Part shown: one piece after another, positions 11,876-21,670 of the stretch
How the letters are laid out: the number at the start of each line of letters is the position of its first letter
Numbering within the stretch: position 1 is the stretch's first letter
Source: Sympetrum striolatum
Lineage: Eukaryota > Arthropoda > Insecta > Odonata > Libellulidae
Length of the DNA stretch: 64,000 nt
Direction: 5' to 3'
Assembly: GCA_947579665.1 (NCBI GenBank)
Contig: OX388350.1
Location: forward strand, 85,579,152 to 85,643,151
The notes under the pieces: model-generated
Told to the model about the DNA's origin: nothing
Seen by the model: the letters and a program-made list of their open reading frames with translations, nothing else
The model's database searches: none
Position numbers and translations under genes: made by a program

Positions 11876-12963
11876 TCTATTATATATAGATGCTTCTCCG
11901 GATTCATTCATATATATAGATAGGTATATAGATAGATAGGATACAAATTCACAGCCTAAACCACAAGCGTGATTGAGTTCAAATTTTTACTGCGTATTGG
12001 CCATAACAATTAACCGCCAGAAAAATTGTGATTTTGATCCTCAGTGTCATGGGTTCGATTCCAGAGGGCCCCAAAGTCCCGATTTTTCCCGTTTAAATGC
12101 ATTGCTTAGATTTTCGGGAATTTTAAAAAAATACTTCTCGGATAGGTAGAGAATCGAAACTCTAGGAGCCTTTATATATGGTCATGATCTATCGAAAACA
12201 TAAATGAGTTTTACAGAAAATAACCTGGGTTCGATGCTAGGTCGAGGCAAAAATCGGCCGTTTAAAATGCATTGTGGTGATTTTTAAGATTTTTTTTCGA
12301 CCCCTTCCCGATAGCATAGAAAATTGAAATTCGGTATGAGGTTAGATATCATAAAAATATATCATAATCGAATTTTACATATTCGCTGATGGTCCTTGGT
12401 TCGATCCCAAAGGGACATTTAAATTCCTCAATGCATTTCTTACGGAGATAACGGAAACAAATAGCAAGACTTAACAAATCAAACTATTAATTCAAAGCTA
12501 TCAATGTGTCCTGGGTTCGACACCAGGTGTCTCTGCAATCAGAAGTTGATCCGATTTTTAGGAATTATTTTGAAACCTTTCCCAATAATATAGAAACTTG
12601 AAATTTGGCATATAGATTGAGATGATTAATAACTTTCAGAAACATATTTGAGATTTCCAAGATCGTCCTTGGTTCGAGTCCCGAGAGCCATTTACATTCG
12701 TGAACATTAGAGCGTCTTTTGAGGCAGTTGTAGCCAATATTTCTGCTTTAATTTTCACACATAGTTAGAGATGGTGATCTTCTATTGTGTTTCATAGTAG
12801 TTTTACCAGTATGACCCGGGTTCGATGCCAGACGATGAAATTTCAGCGAATTTTAAGAAAAAATTAAATCCTTTTTTTTTCTTATGAGGACCGTCCCGAT
12901 GTGATGCCGATATGAAATTAGTATTGCCGATCTGCTTGCAGTATGCAAGCAACATTTTACTCG
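11876..12963 (+). mobile_element. Helitron-like non-autonomous element, unit A
   Basis: The unit starts TCTATTATATATAGATGC directly after an A. It ends in ...GCTTGCAGTATGCAAGC, a 6-bp hairpin, followed by about a dozen bases to ACTCG, with T next. A 5' TC, a 3' terminal hairpin, insertion between A and T, and no target duplication are Helitron traits. The 3' end is CTCG instead of the canonical CTRR, so a Helentron/HINE-type relative is possible. The 5' region holds a short GATA microsatellite. The body consists of modules with tRNA B-box-like hairpins and encodes no Rep or helicase. Confidence 0.55.
12052..12829 (+). repeat. Six-fold array of B-box / TPsiC-arm-like modules in unit A
   Basis: The motif GGTTCGANNCC (or a one-base variant) begins at 12052, 12228, 12398, 12514, 12671 and 12819. 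Spacings are 176, 170, 116, 157 and 148 bp. Several copies sit in short hairpins, for example CCTGG-GTTCGACA-CCAGG at 12511. Sequence between motifs is also related, with a shared TTTAAA.TGCATTG block after the first two and similar AT-rich stretches, so these are diverged tandem modules. The motif matches the Pol III internal B box bound by TFIIIC, but the A-box partner is not evident. Confidence 0.75.
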
Positions 12964-12965
12964 TA

Positions 12966-13807
12966 TCTATTATATATAGATGCTTCTCCGGATTCATTAA
13001 TATATATAGCAATATAGCTATATAGCTATATAGATAGGATACAAATTCACAGGCTAAACTACAAGGGTCATTGCCTTGAAATTTTTATAACGTATTGGCC
13101 ATAACGTGAAACCCCCAGGAAAAAAGCGACTTTGATCCTCAGTGTCATAGGTTCGATTCCAGAAGGCTCCAAAGTCCCGATTTTTCTTGTTTAAATGCAT
13201 TGCCGTGAATTTCGGGAATTTAAAAAAAATACTTTCCGGATAGGTAGAGAAATAAAACTCAAGGTGCCTATACTTATTGTCTTGGACTTTCGAAAACATC
13301 AATGACCTTTACAAAAAATATCCTGGGTTCGATGCTAGGACGATGCAAAGATCTGCCCTTTAAAATACATGGGAGTTGTTTTTCATTATTTTTTTTGATG
13401 CACTTTTCGAAATAATAGGAAGTTCGTGCTTTGCCGGAGAGTGTAAGGTAAGAATTGGTTTAAGAAAAAAATTTTCATAAGACCGTACTATTCCTGGGTT
13501 CGATGCCAGAGCACATTAAAATTTCTCTCATAAGGAATATAAGGGAAAAGTAGGACGTCGTTTGAGGCAGTTGCATATAATATTTCTGCTTGAATTTTCA
13601 CGGATAGTTAGAGATGATGATCTTCTATTGTGTTGTATAGTATGTATCACCAGGAAGACCCGGGTTCGATGCCGGACGAATAAATTGCAGCGAATAATCA
13701 GAATATTTTCAATCCATTTTTTTTCTTTTGACGGCCTTCCCGATATGATGCCGACATGAAATTAGTGTTGCCGATCTGCTTGCAGTATGCAAGCTACATT
13801 TTACTCG
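12966..13807 (+). mobile_element. Helitron-like element, unit B (tandem to A)
   Basis: The start matches unit A (TCTATTATATATAGATGCTT) and the end matches too (hairpin GCTTGC..GCAAGC, then ACTCG). Only two bases, TA, separate it from A, a head-to-tail arrangement typical of Helitrons. It is shorter than A because two modules are missing. B-box-like motifs begin at 13150, 13326, 13497 and 13663. The microsatellite near the 5' end is expanded to an ATAGCTAT-type repeat. Confidence 0.55.
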
Positions 13808-13909
13808 TATTATATACCAGTTGAATCTCAACAGGAGAAGGAAGTACTGTTAAATACAAATACTAATACAAAAGCTCCAAACGATAAACCAAATACTAAT
13901 TACCAACTA

Positions 13910-14180
13910 CTTCAAACTGTCCACTATAAGTATATGAAATCGTGTGAATGTGTGTATTTATGCATGTAAATAACCATTATTTTCATATAATAACCATGCC
14001 TCAGTTTAAAATCCCGGCAGCGAAGCATACGTAGCAAAAGAAGTGGGTTCACTCTGTGGTGCAAAGTACCAAGTGAGACCACCTGACCCCAAAAAAACCC
14101 TAATAAACAAATGCTTCAAAGTGTCAGTCTATAAGTGAATGAGACCGTGTGAATGTGTGTATATATGTATGAAAATAACC
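13910..14180 (+). repeat. Diverged 67-bp direct repeat upstream of the palindrome
   Basis: Positions 13910-13976 and 14114-14180 are equal in length and clearly related. Both run from CTTCAAA through GTGTGAATGTGTGTAT to AAATAACC, offset by 204 bp. The second copy ends five bases before the first 36-bp palindrome. This may be a terminal or subterminal repeat of the element carrying the RNase H frame. Confidence 0.6.
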
Positions 14181-14185
14181 AAGAC

Positions 14186-14221
14186 TTTCTTAGAGTAACC
14201 CCGCGGGGTTACTCTAAGAAA
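14186..14221. repeat. Perfect 36-bp palindrome, left of the RNase H frame
   Basis: Two 18-bp arms meet without a spacer (centre CCCCG|CGGGG, outer ends TTTCTTAGAG / CTCTAAGAAA). It is immediately followed by a second small inverted repeat, TGTTGCA-AA-TGCAACA, at about 14230-14246. A stop codon in the left palindrome (14196-14198) closes the upstream end of the RNase H frame. Confidence 0.9.
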
Positions 14222-14846
14222 CTGCAACTGTGTTGCAAATGCAACAGTGTTACCCCGGCTTAGAGCACAAGACCTACCGAAAGCGGCTGGATTTCTAAGT
14301 TGGGCCGTGTATGTCCTTAACCTGCCCCGTTTCTTGATTTCCCAAGCGTATAAACGAGAGACTAAGTGGTTAATGGAACTTTACAACAGCGGTGTGTTCG
14401 GAAGAGTACGAAACTTCGATCTTCGGAACTTAGAAACCTTAACAGTGTATACGGACGCCACACCATGGCAAGGAGGCCTGGTGGTACCCGAGTTGGACAT
14501 AGAACTGACACATGTCTTTCCAGAGGAGAAGCCGATATTCTTAGCAGAAGGGTTCATGGCCCTTCTGGCACCCTATCTCCTGTTGCAACAGGGGCTGCTC
14601 ACTGTTAACCATAAATGTATTATATACTGCGACAATCAGGCAGTCGTGTATTGCCTAAACAAAGGCAAAGGGTACTTATTTCATGACAATGATAATCACT
14701 GTAAAATGTTTGTGTATATAATAAAGGAATTACCACGCGGAGTGGTCTGGTGTTTCGTTCCCGGTCGCCTTAATCCTGCTGACCGTCCTTCTCGGACACT
14801 CCCGAATTATATGCCTGGCCAGCATGAAAATGCGCCGGGTATATAA
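14199..14846 (+). CDS. RNase H domain (reverse-transcribing element, clade unclear)
   Basis: The open frame runs from just inside the left palindrome to a TAA at 14844. It has no ATG near its start; the first possible start is GTG at 14247. Counting from that GTG, residues 1-60 look like the thumb/connection end of a polymerase. An RNase H fold then follows with D70 (VYTDATPWQGG), E101 (AEGFMALL), D129 (YCDNQAV) and D179 (VPGRLNPADRPSR), so the complete acidic set is present. The spacing and the NPAD-PSR ending resemble RNase H of DIRS-type and para-retroviral/hepadna-type polymerases. No upstream reverse transcriptase is visible. The frame is uninterrupted and more GC-rich than its surroundings. 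It could be a recent fragment, an exon-like segment or a domesticated domain. Confidence 0.75.
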   Translation, partial: PRGVTLRNCNCVANATVLPRLRAQDLPKAAGFLSWAVYVLNLPRFLISQAYKRETKWLMELYNSGVFGRVRNFDLRNLETLTVYTDATPWQGGLVVPELDIELTHVFPEEKPIFLAEGFMALLAPYLLLQQGLLTVNHKCIIYCDNQAVVYCLNKGKGYLFHDNDNHCKMFVYIIKELPRGVVWCFVPGRLNPADRPSRTLPNYMPGQHENAPGI

Positions 14847-14959
14847 GGCGGGAGCCCGGGATGGGCGGACAGTCTGGATGAGGCACTGGGAGCGAGACCC
14901 AGATCATCATCATTTTAATCCAAGGCGGGGCCCCGCCTTGGATTAAAAATGCAACAGTG
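14237..14959 (+). repeat. 13-bp direct repeats bracketing the RNase H segment
   Basis: AAATGCAACAGTG occurs at 14237-14249 and again at 14947-14959, offset by 710 bp. One copy follows each 36-bp palindrome closely: 15 bases after the left one, and overlapping the last two bases of the right one. It could be a target duplication, an attachment-like site, or part of a repeated terminal module (palindrome plus this sequence). Confidence 0.7.
14913..14948. repeat. Perfect 36-bp palindrome, right of the RNase H frame
   Basis: Two 18-bp arms meet without a spacer (centre GGCGGGG|CCCCGCC, outer ends TTTTAATCC / GGATTAAAA). It has the same length and spacer-free form as the left palindrome but a different sequence. 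It lies 67 bp after the RNase H stop codon. A transcript would form a very stable hairpin here, which could serve as an RNA 3' end. Confidence 0.9.
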
Positions 14960-14987
14960 ATGCATGCGAAACAAAAGAAAAGGGGTA

Positions 14988-15157
14988 TCCATCATATATA
15001 ATTCCTTCTCCGGATTCATTCATATCTATTATATTTAGACGCTTCTCCGGATTCAATCATGTATCTATTATACATAATTCCTTCTCCGAATTCATTCATA
15101 TAGATAGATAGGATACCAATTCACAGGCTAAACCACAGGTGTCATTGACTTGAAATT
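14988..15157 (+). mobile_element. Three stacked Helitron-like 5' ends, then a truncated unit
   Basis: Starts of the form TCTATTATAnnTA...CTTCTCCGGATTCATTCATA occur at 14988, 15025 and 15064. Only the third continues into the family sequence (AGGATACCAATTCACAGGCTAAACCACA...), stopping at about 15157. The first two are about 37-bp stubs. This suggests repeated initiation or insertion at the same A|T site, or 5'-end duplication. Confidence 0.6.
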
Positions 15158-15171
15158 ACTTCCCGAGAAGA

Positions 15172-15432
15172 TTGCATCGAAATTCAATCCATAGTTCACA
15201 GCCAATATCATCTCCCATTTTTACTGATATGCTTCAATACGCCTGGTTCACCTCAAAATTAACAGACAACCAAAAAATTTTTAGGAATGTTAACAAAGTT
15301 TGCTTTTCAATAGAACTGCTCAAAACTCCTTTTATATGTCAGCAGCCATCATTTATTTGTTGCTCAAATTACCGAAATATCTTTTGCTTCGAATGCTTTT
15401 ATGATAATTATCATTTAGGTGCTTGCAAATAA
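15172..15432 (+). pseudogene. Cys/His zinc-ribbon-like transposase C-terminal fragment
   Basis: An open frame with no credible start (a TTG only) reads ...DMLQYAWFTSKL..., then FRNVNKVCFSIELLKTPFIC, ICCSNYRNIFCFECFYDNYH and LGAC before the stop. The C-CC-C-C-H-C spacing resembles the cysteine-rich C-terminal domain of piggyBac-like transposases (C..C, then F/YC..CF...YH). No catalytic domain is attached. It starts just after the truncated Helitron-like unit and may be a captured or independently inserted fragment. The family assignment is tentative. Confidence 0.35.
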
Positions 15433-15984
15433 TTAAAAAATCGGATTATGAATTAATATAAGTACAAATATAATTTCTATTCTTCGTGACTTCATTATTC
15501 TCGCCGTCTGTAGGAATAGGTGGTTCAGAACCCAATAGTCAAATACGTTTTTCAGTAAGATAATCATAAAGATATGAATTTTTTTAATGAAGGAGTTCAT
15601 TTATCCATTAAAATATATAAATGGGAATTTCATATTTGGTGTTATTTTCAACTAAAACAGTTAGTAATATATCTAATTTTTGTGGCCCTTAAAGCTGCGG
15701 TGTATAACGTCTTTAATTTTTCACCAATTCAGAAATTGAACATCTTTCACTATTTTCTCTTACTACTGAGAACTCTTTCATTAGTACCACATATATTTAG
15801 CGAGCCATGTTAAATACTCACAATTAGAAAAGGATGTTAATTAAAATTGTACCACAAATCAGTACTTATTTCAATTAATAAATGAGTGACAGTTGCCTTT
15901 AGTTATAATTTTGTTTACATTGCAAAAATAGAAGGTACCTAAAACTATGTAGATAAAATTAATTAGGAAGATTAATAAGACATG
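15433..15984. other. AT-rich stretch, nothing recognised
   Basis: Only short frames without motifs are present. This spacer lies between the zinc-ribbon fragment and the Penelope-type tail next to unit C. Confidence 0.6.
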
Positions 15985-16065
15985 AACAGCAGACTTCGTA
16001 TTTTCCACAAGAAATTCGTTTTATTGCATGACCGGTTTCGGCCTTACAGTCATCCTTAGGTCTGG
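15985..16065 (-). mobile_element. Penelope-like 3' tail fragment with hammerhead-like core
   Basis: On the minus strand it reads CTAAGGATGACTGTAAGGCC, then GAAACCGGTC, then ATAAAACGAATTTCTTGTGG and a TACGAAGT end. The layout is that of the tails at 21130 and 60174. The helix II equivalent has one mismatch. It abuts the 3' end of Helitron-like unit C. Confidence 0.5.
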
Positions 16066-16085
16066 CAGCAGTTCATATATATATA

Positions 16086-17228
16086 CGAGTAAAATGTAGC
16101 TTGCATACTGCAAGCAGATCGACAACACTAATTTTATATCGGCATCATATCGGGTCGGTCCTTAATAGAAAAAAAAAGGATTGAAATATTTCTTCAAATT
16201 CGCTGAAATTTCATCGTCTGGCAATGAACCCGGGTCTCTCTGGTGAACTTACTATGCAGCACAATAGAAGATCACCGATTCTAACTATGTGTGAAAATTC
16301 AAGCAGAAATATTTGGCTACAACTGCCTCAAAAGACGTTTTAATTTTCACGAATGTAAATGGCTCTCTGGATTCGAACCAAGGACGATCTTGGAAATCCA
16401 AAACATGTTTCTAAAAGTTATTTATGATCTCTATCTATATGCCAAATTTCAAGTTTCTATATTGTTGGGAAAGGTTTGAAAATAATTCCTAAAAATCGGA
16501 TCAATTTCTGAATGCAGAGACACCTGGTGTCGAAGCCAGGAAATACTGTAAGTTGTGAATGCAAAGTTTGATTTGTAAGGACTGGCTTTTCTATCATGCA
16601 AAGTTTGATGTCGATAGCATGCCGGGAAGTACCTTAATTTTGTTTCCGTTATCTCCGTAAGAAATGCATTGAGAAGTGCAAATGGCCCTCTGGGATCGAA
16701 CCAAGGACCATAAGCTAATATGTAAAATTCGATTATGAAATAAATTCATGATATCTATCGACGTGCCGAGTTTCAAGTATCCATGTTATCGGGAAAGGAT
16801 CCAAAAAAAATCTTAAAAATCGCGGCAATGCATTTTAAACGGCCGATTTTTGCACCGACCTAGCATCGAACCATGGACAAAATTCGAAGATGTCTTTTTG
16901 ATTTTCGTTGGATATGCACGGCTTCTAGCGGTCCCTCGAATTTTAATTCTCTCCTTTTCCGGAAAGGGCCTCAAAAAAATTTTGGAAAATCCCCGCCATG
17001 TATTCTTATGGGGAAAATCGCGACTTTGGGGCCTTCTGGAATCGAACCCATGGCACCGAGGTTCAAAATCACATTTTTTCTGGCGGTTACACGTTATGGC
17101 CAATACGTCGTAAAAATTTCAAGTCAATCACGCTTGTGGTTTAGGCTGTGAATTAGTATCCTATCTATCTATCTATCTATATAGGTATATACATGAATGA
17201 ATCCGGAGAAGCATCTATATATAATAGA
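16086..17228 (-). mobile_element. Helitron-like element, unit C (inverted)
   Basis: Read on the minus strand it starts TCTATTATATATAGATGC at 17228 after an A, and ends with the hairpin GCTTGCAGTATGCAAGC and ACTCG at 16086 before a T. It holds six B-box-like positions (complement seen at about 17040, 16865, 16692, 16532, 16370 and a degraded one at about 16232), the same number as unit A. The (GATA)n near its 5' end (17155-17195) is expanded. Confidence 0.55.
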
Positions 17229-20200
17229 TACAGCAGTTAATTTCTTAAATGGCGTTCCACCAAGTACGGTCAGATCACATCGAATTTATTAGGAAAATTA
17301 ATTTTTTTATCAGAATGAATGATGCAAAAAAAAATTGTGAATGCAAATAGACGCAAAGGGTTCCAGTTTGTTCTCAGGGAAAAAACCTTGGGAAATTTCA
17401 ATCAAATATATAGCGTAGGTTGTTTCGATGACTTCGTCTGTTCCTAAAAAAATTATGAAAGATAACTATGATTTTCATTGCCTTGTATTTCATTCCTTTG
17501 AATTGACATCCTATCCTATGCTTTTGTGTTTGCCAAAAGGCATATGTATATTTCGTATTGATTTAGAGCAATACATTTTTTCACAGTAGAAAAAACCGAA
17601 ACGCATAACTACGAAATATGAGCGTGGATGTAAATTTACACGCAAAAAATACCCAAAACTAAAGCCTCAAAAGACGATGTATGCTTGTATACTACTTATA
17701 ATTATGCACACGGATCCATAAGCGTCAGTTACATATCTTCAACAAACTGTGTGAGAAGATGCGAGGAGGAAAGAGGTGAAATATGGAGAGAGGGAATGGA
17801 TGTGAAAGTAAGGGAGAATAGGAAGTAAGAGGAGGGTTTTAAGAGGTAAACAGACAAAGAGAAGGAAAAGGAAAACTGGGGTTTGGGGTCCGGAGACACG
17901 ATAAGAAAGGGAGAGAGGGATGACGAAGACAGGAAGACATACACCTCTTTGGGTATGAAAATGCGTCATAAACAGGATCTCAAACAAAGTGATGCGTAGA
18001 TGATGATTCCTTTTAACCACTGAACAACTGCGGGAAACAAAATCCTTCCGAAAGTTCTTCTTTCAGCTGAAAAAGTTTAGAATTGAATGCGAAAAAGTAG
18101 AAAACGGGTTTAATTTAGAAAGTCTTAAAAGTTTACAGACTGGAAGATTACCTTTTGTTAACTTCTTAAATGTTTCCAACTGCTCATGCAAGACTAATTA
18201 TTTTCGTAACAATGAAAAAAGTTCCCGAAACCACGATTCTTGCACGAAGACAAATAATAAAACTCAAACTTGCGAGGTTATTTATTGGTTTCTGAAAAGT
18301 TTGGAATAGTTTAATTAGTGAGCTAAGATGTTAGTTGAAAGGAAAAGTTGATAATATATATGTACTACTACTGCATGAAATATGACATTGAAAACCTATT
18401 TTTTGAAAAAAACACCTTGAGAGTCCTTTTTGGAGTCCTTGATTTTACATTTTGACTATTCTAGCCATCAGTGGCTGAATATACATTAAATTAAAAAGAG
18501 CCAGTTTATGGAGAGTTCACTAAGAATCAGGAGCCGCAATTTAGTATCCCTTATCGAGAAAGCAGAAATATAAATGTGTGGTGCAACAGAAGGGTGTAAA
18601 GGACAAGAGGTACTCTGTTCGGACTGCGGGGGAGGGTAATTGTATTTTTATCAATCATATGGAAACGTTCTGTAACCCCATGAAACAATGTACGTTTTGC
18701 GGTATAGCTAATAAAACCGAAGAACAAAAATCTCCTCCTGTGTGTGGCGAAGTATTTTGCGCGTAACTTCCATTATACCCAGGAACATCTCTGCTATATA
18801 CAGCTGGATACAGAGAAAAAATCATCACTTAAAGGAATAACGTCCTGTTCATCTTCTTTGATCTGCCTTCCGTTCCATTCGATGGTTAAACGTTAGTTTG
18901 AATTTTACCATTTTGTGTTCAACTTATTCAAAACTTCACAGATAGTTACCGTGTACAGTTTGTTTTAGAACAACTGCACTTTCCTTTTTTTTAAACAATC
19001 ACCTTTTCATTCACAGCAAACCATTTCTGTGCATTATTTACGAACATTTCCATTGAATAAACTAGCAACTACATTATCTCAATATCATAAAACTAAACTT
19101 CCGATAAAATGTTTACCCCTTAAATTTCTAAATATGTTGGGAGTAAGTCGCTGGTAATATTAATATTTTTCTAAAAATGCAATTTTATTCCGAACTGGGT
19201 ATTCATTCCATCCCTGATAAGGAATTTCAAGGTCCGAATATCAAACTGATATTACGACATACCCACAGAAATCATCAGATGTTACATTTCTTCTAGATTA
19301 TTTTTATAGAATCTCTAAAACAACAAAATCGTGACGGCGAACCGTCTCATTCTCTTAGATTCACACTTTTTCGGCACTAAACGTTTGTTTTCGAGAATAA
19401 TCCGAGGAAGAAGTATTGTTAGCTTTTCTTTGCTTATACTTTTCGCCTTTTCTCCTCATTTCCTCTCTACGCATTATATTTACTTGTGTTTACTCATCTC
19501 ATATTCGAAAGGTTTCCTCCTCTACTCCGATGGCCCTTATCGAGTGAGAATCACTTCCTTAACGCATCGAACTTTCCTCGATGTATAGAAATCGGCGGAG
19601 AATGTTCTAGAATGACTTCCCTTCGGATTTCCCCTTGGAGGAGTATATTACTTCGAGTCAAAATTTATAACTCTATGCATTTCTGCACATATACAATACA
19701 AACATGACGATAGTGAACGTATCTCCCTGGAAAACTTTCGAAAGTCAGAATAAAAGTTTTCTAGGTAAACGGAATGCGTTCCTATTTCTCAATTATTGAA
19801 CCATAAGAAATCATAGGAATATTATTTATAATTGCAATCAACTTCACGGTAAGCATCAAATGCCATGCTATTAAAATTCTGCAATGGACAATCGTATTCT
19901 TTTAAAGTAATGAAAGAAAATCGTAGGCGTGCGACTTATGGGAAACTCGAAGATTAACTATGGTGGAGGGTATTGCAGGAATACTGCTGTGGGCTGTAAA
20001 GCGGGAATCAGAAGAAAGAAGAAGAAGCAACTGAAGAAGAAGTAATGGTATTTGCATGTTGGAAGGAGCAATGTAAAGTCAGTGAGGTTGTCAGAGCACT
20101 TGCTGGATTGTGTGTGAGGCATGCGAAGGTAGAATTAGTTAAAGCGGTAAAGAAGAATAGAGTATGGCCTTATTAGGATCATTAACGAGTGCTTAGAGTG

Positions 20201-21125
20201 ATTGAGTAGAACGTCATGTTTATGGATGCAAACGGAGTGAATCAAATCTGGGTAGAGACGAATTGCATCTAAACAGAAAAGGTTCGCCGAAATTTGGAAA
20301 ATTGTCGAAGAGATAGGCATTTACTGTAACAAGGAAAACTGATTTGCAATGTGACAGGTGAATTGACTCATTATCTTGTAAATTTAAATTCGCAAAATGT
20401 AATGATTTCGTAAATATAAATGTTAAAAAATAAGATACATAACAAAATACAATTACATTGCTTTGAAAAAGTACATTGCACACTGAAAAAACTAATGGCG
20501 AACGGTAATGAAACTTTCACATAAACTAAGTAATGATTTCCAAGAAAATTAGTAGTTCTTTCTCATAATTGCAATTGCTTCCCATATCTGAGTACAAAAC
20601 AGGAAGAATTCGATAAAAATCGTCTATCTATTCTATTTGAACTAAATTAAACTTTAATTTATCTCTGTGATCCATCGGAATTTGTAGAATCCCCTTTAGA
20701 ATGCTAAATTTCAAATTCCTCTCTGACTCCAGCATATTGCTTTTATCTTTGCTTTCGGTTGGCCTATTTCGTACCTTTGCATCGAAAAGGGGAAAACATT
20801 CTTGGAGCGGAATGACGCTCTGCAGAATGGAAAAGATTTCCTGAGAAGGCGTAAATATCCGTGTTTGGAAAGTCTCCCCTTGTCCTACAAATAGCTTCAA
20901 AGGGGAATCCTACCAATTTGATATCGGAATATATAGTCCAATAGTCATCTCGGCTTATCTTTATTATAATCTCTTCTACCTGAAAGACACAACCATCGTA
21001 TATATAGTTTTTATAATTCGCGTTGCAAGTTTATGAGAAATTGGGTCGGGACATTTATATGAAATTATAGATATTGTATACTCCAGCCAAAATTATAGTT
21101 ACTTATATAGCCAAAATCACCTAAA
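17229..21125. other. AT-rich stretch with a polypurine tract, no recognised gene
   Basis: About 17745-17935 is strongly purine-rich on the plus strand and accounts for the two overlapping minus-strand frames there. About 20010-20042 holds an AGAAG-type purine microsatellite. No coding motif, RNA gene or transposon end was recognised elsewhere. Confidence 0.6.
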
Positions 21126-21126
21126 T

Positions 21127-21200
21127 GACCTGAAGATGACCGTCATGGTCGAAACCGGTCGTTTCTAAATAAATTTGAGGAAAATACGAAGTACGCAATT
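21127..21200 (+). mobile_element. Penelope-like tail/LTR segment with hammerhead-like core
   Basis: CTGAAGA at 21130-21136, one extra T, helix GACC/GGTC (21138-21141 with 21047+100-21150), then GAAACCGGTC at 21151-21160. The order matches a hammerhead core: CUGANGA, helix II, GAAA, helix III, UH. An AAATAAA signal and TACGAAGT follow. It lies upstream of the Penelope-like coding remnant and may be its 5' pseudo-LTR or a separate copy. Confidence 0.5.
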
Positions 21201-21670
21201 GATTTATTTTAGCAATTGTTAACACAAAATGAAAGTGAAAGGTAAATATGATGGGAAATTAAGATAATATAAGAGTAAAATTGTATTTTTTATTCTAGTT
21301 ATTCCTTCTCCTTTCCTATTATTTTATTATGGATTTCCAAAAGTTACAGACAGCTCGATTGATTATAATCTACTTCAAAAGTAAATTCATCAGAAGAGGA
21401 TTCATACTGAGGTTTATCAAAATCTCCACGAAATCACCATCAAATGCAGCTCGCTCAAGAAGCAGCGGAAAAAATCTGGTTACGCCGAGATTTGCAGTTC
21501 TGGTATGCTAGAGCTAACCTCTGCCGCCAACTCCGCCCCCTCCATTATGTTGAATGATCTTTATTTGATGATTCTGTGAGATATTGGGAAAGCGGCATCT
21601 CTTAAAAAAATGATTTCAATACGCACGAAATGATATTTCTTAGCTCACAGCACAGCACCTCTCCACATTT

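Noticed and set aside
12052..13673. Regularly spaced short repeats suggesting a CRISPR array
   Set aside because: The repeats are only about 11-18 bp, the intervening sequences are related to each other instead of unique, the spacing is irregular, and the DNA is clearly eukaryotic.
17729..18020. Two overlapping minus-strand frames
   Set aside because: Same cause: a polypurine tract on the plus strand. Both frames are low-complexity.
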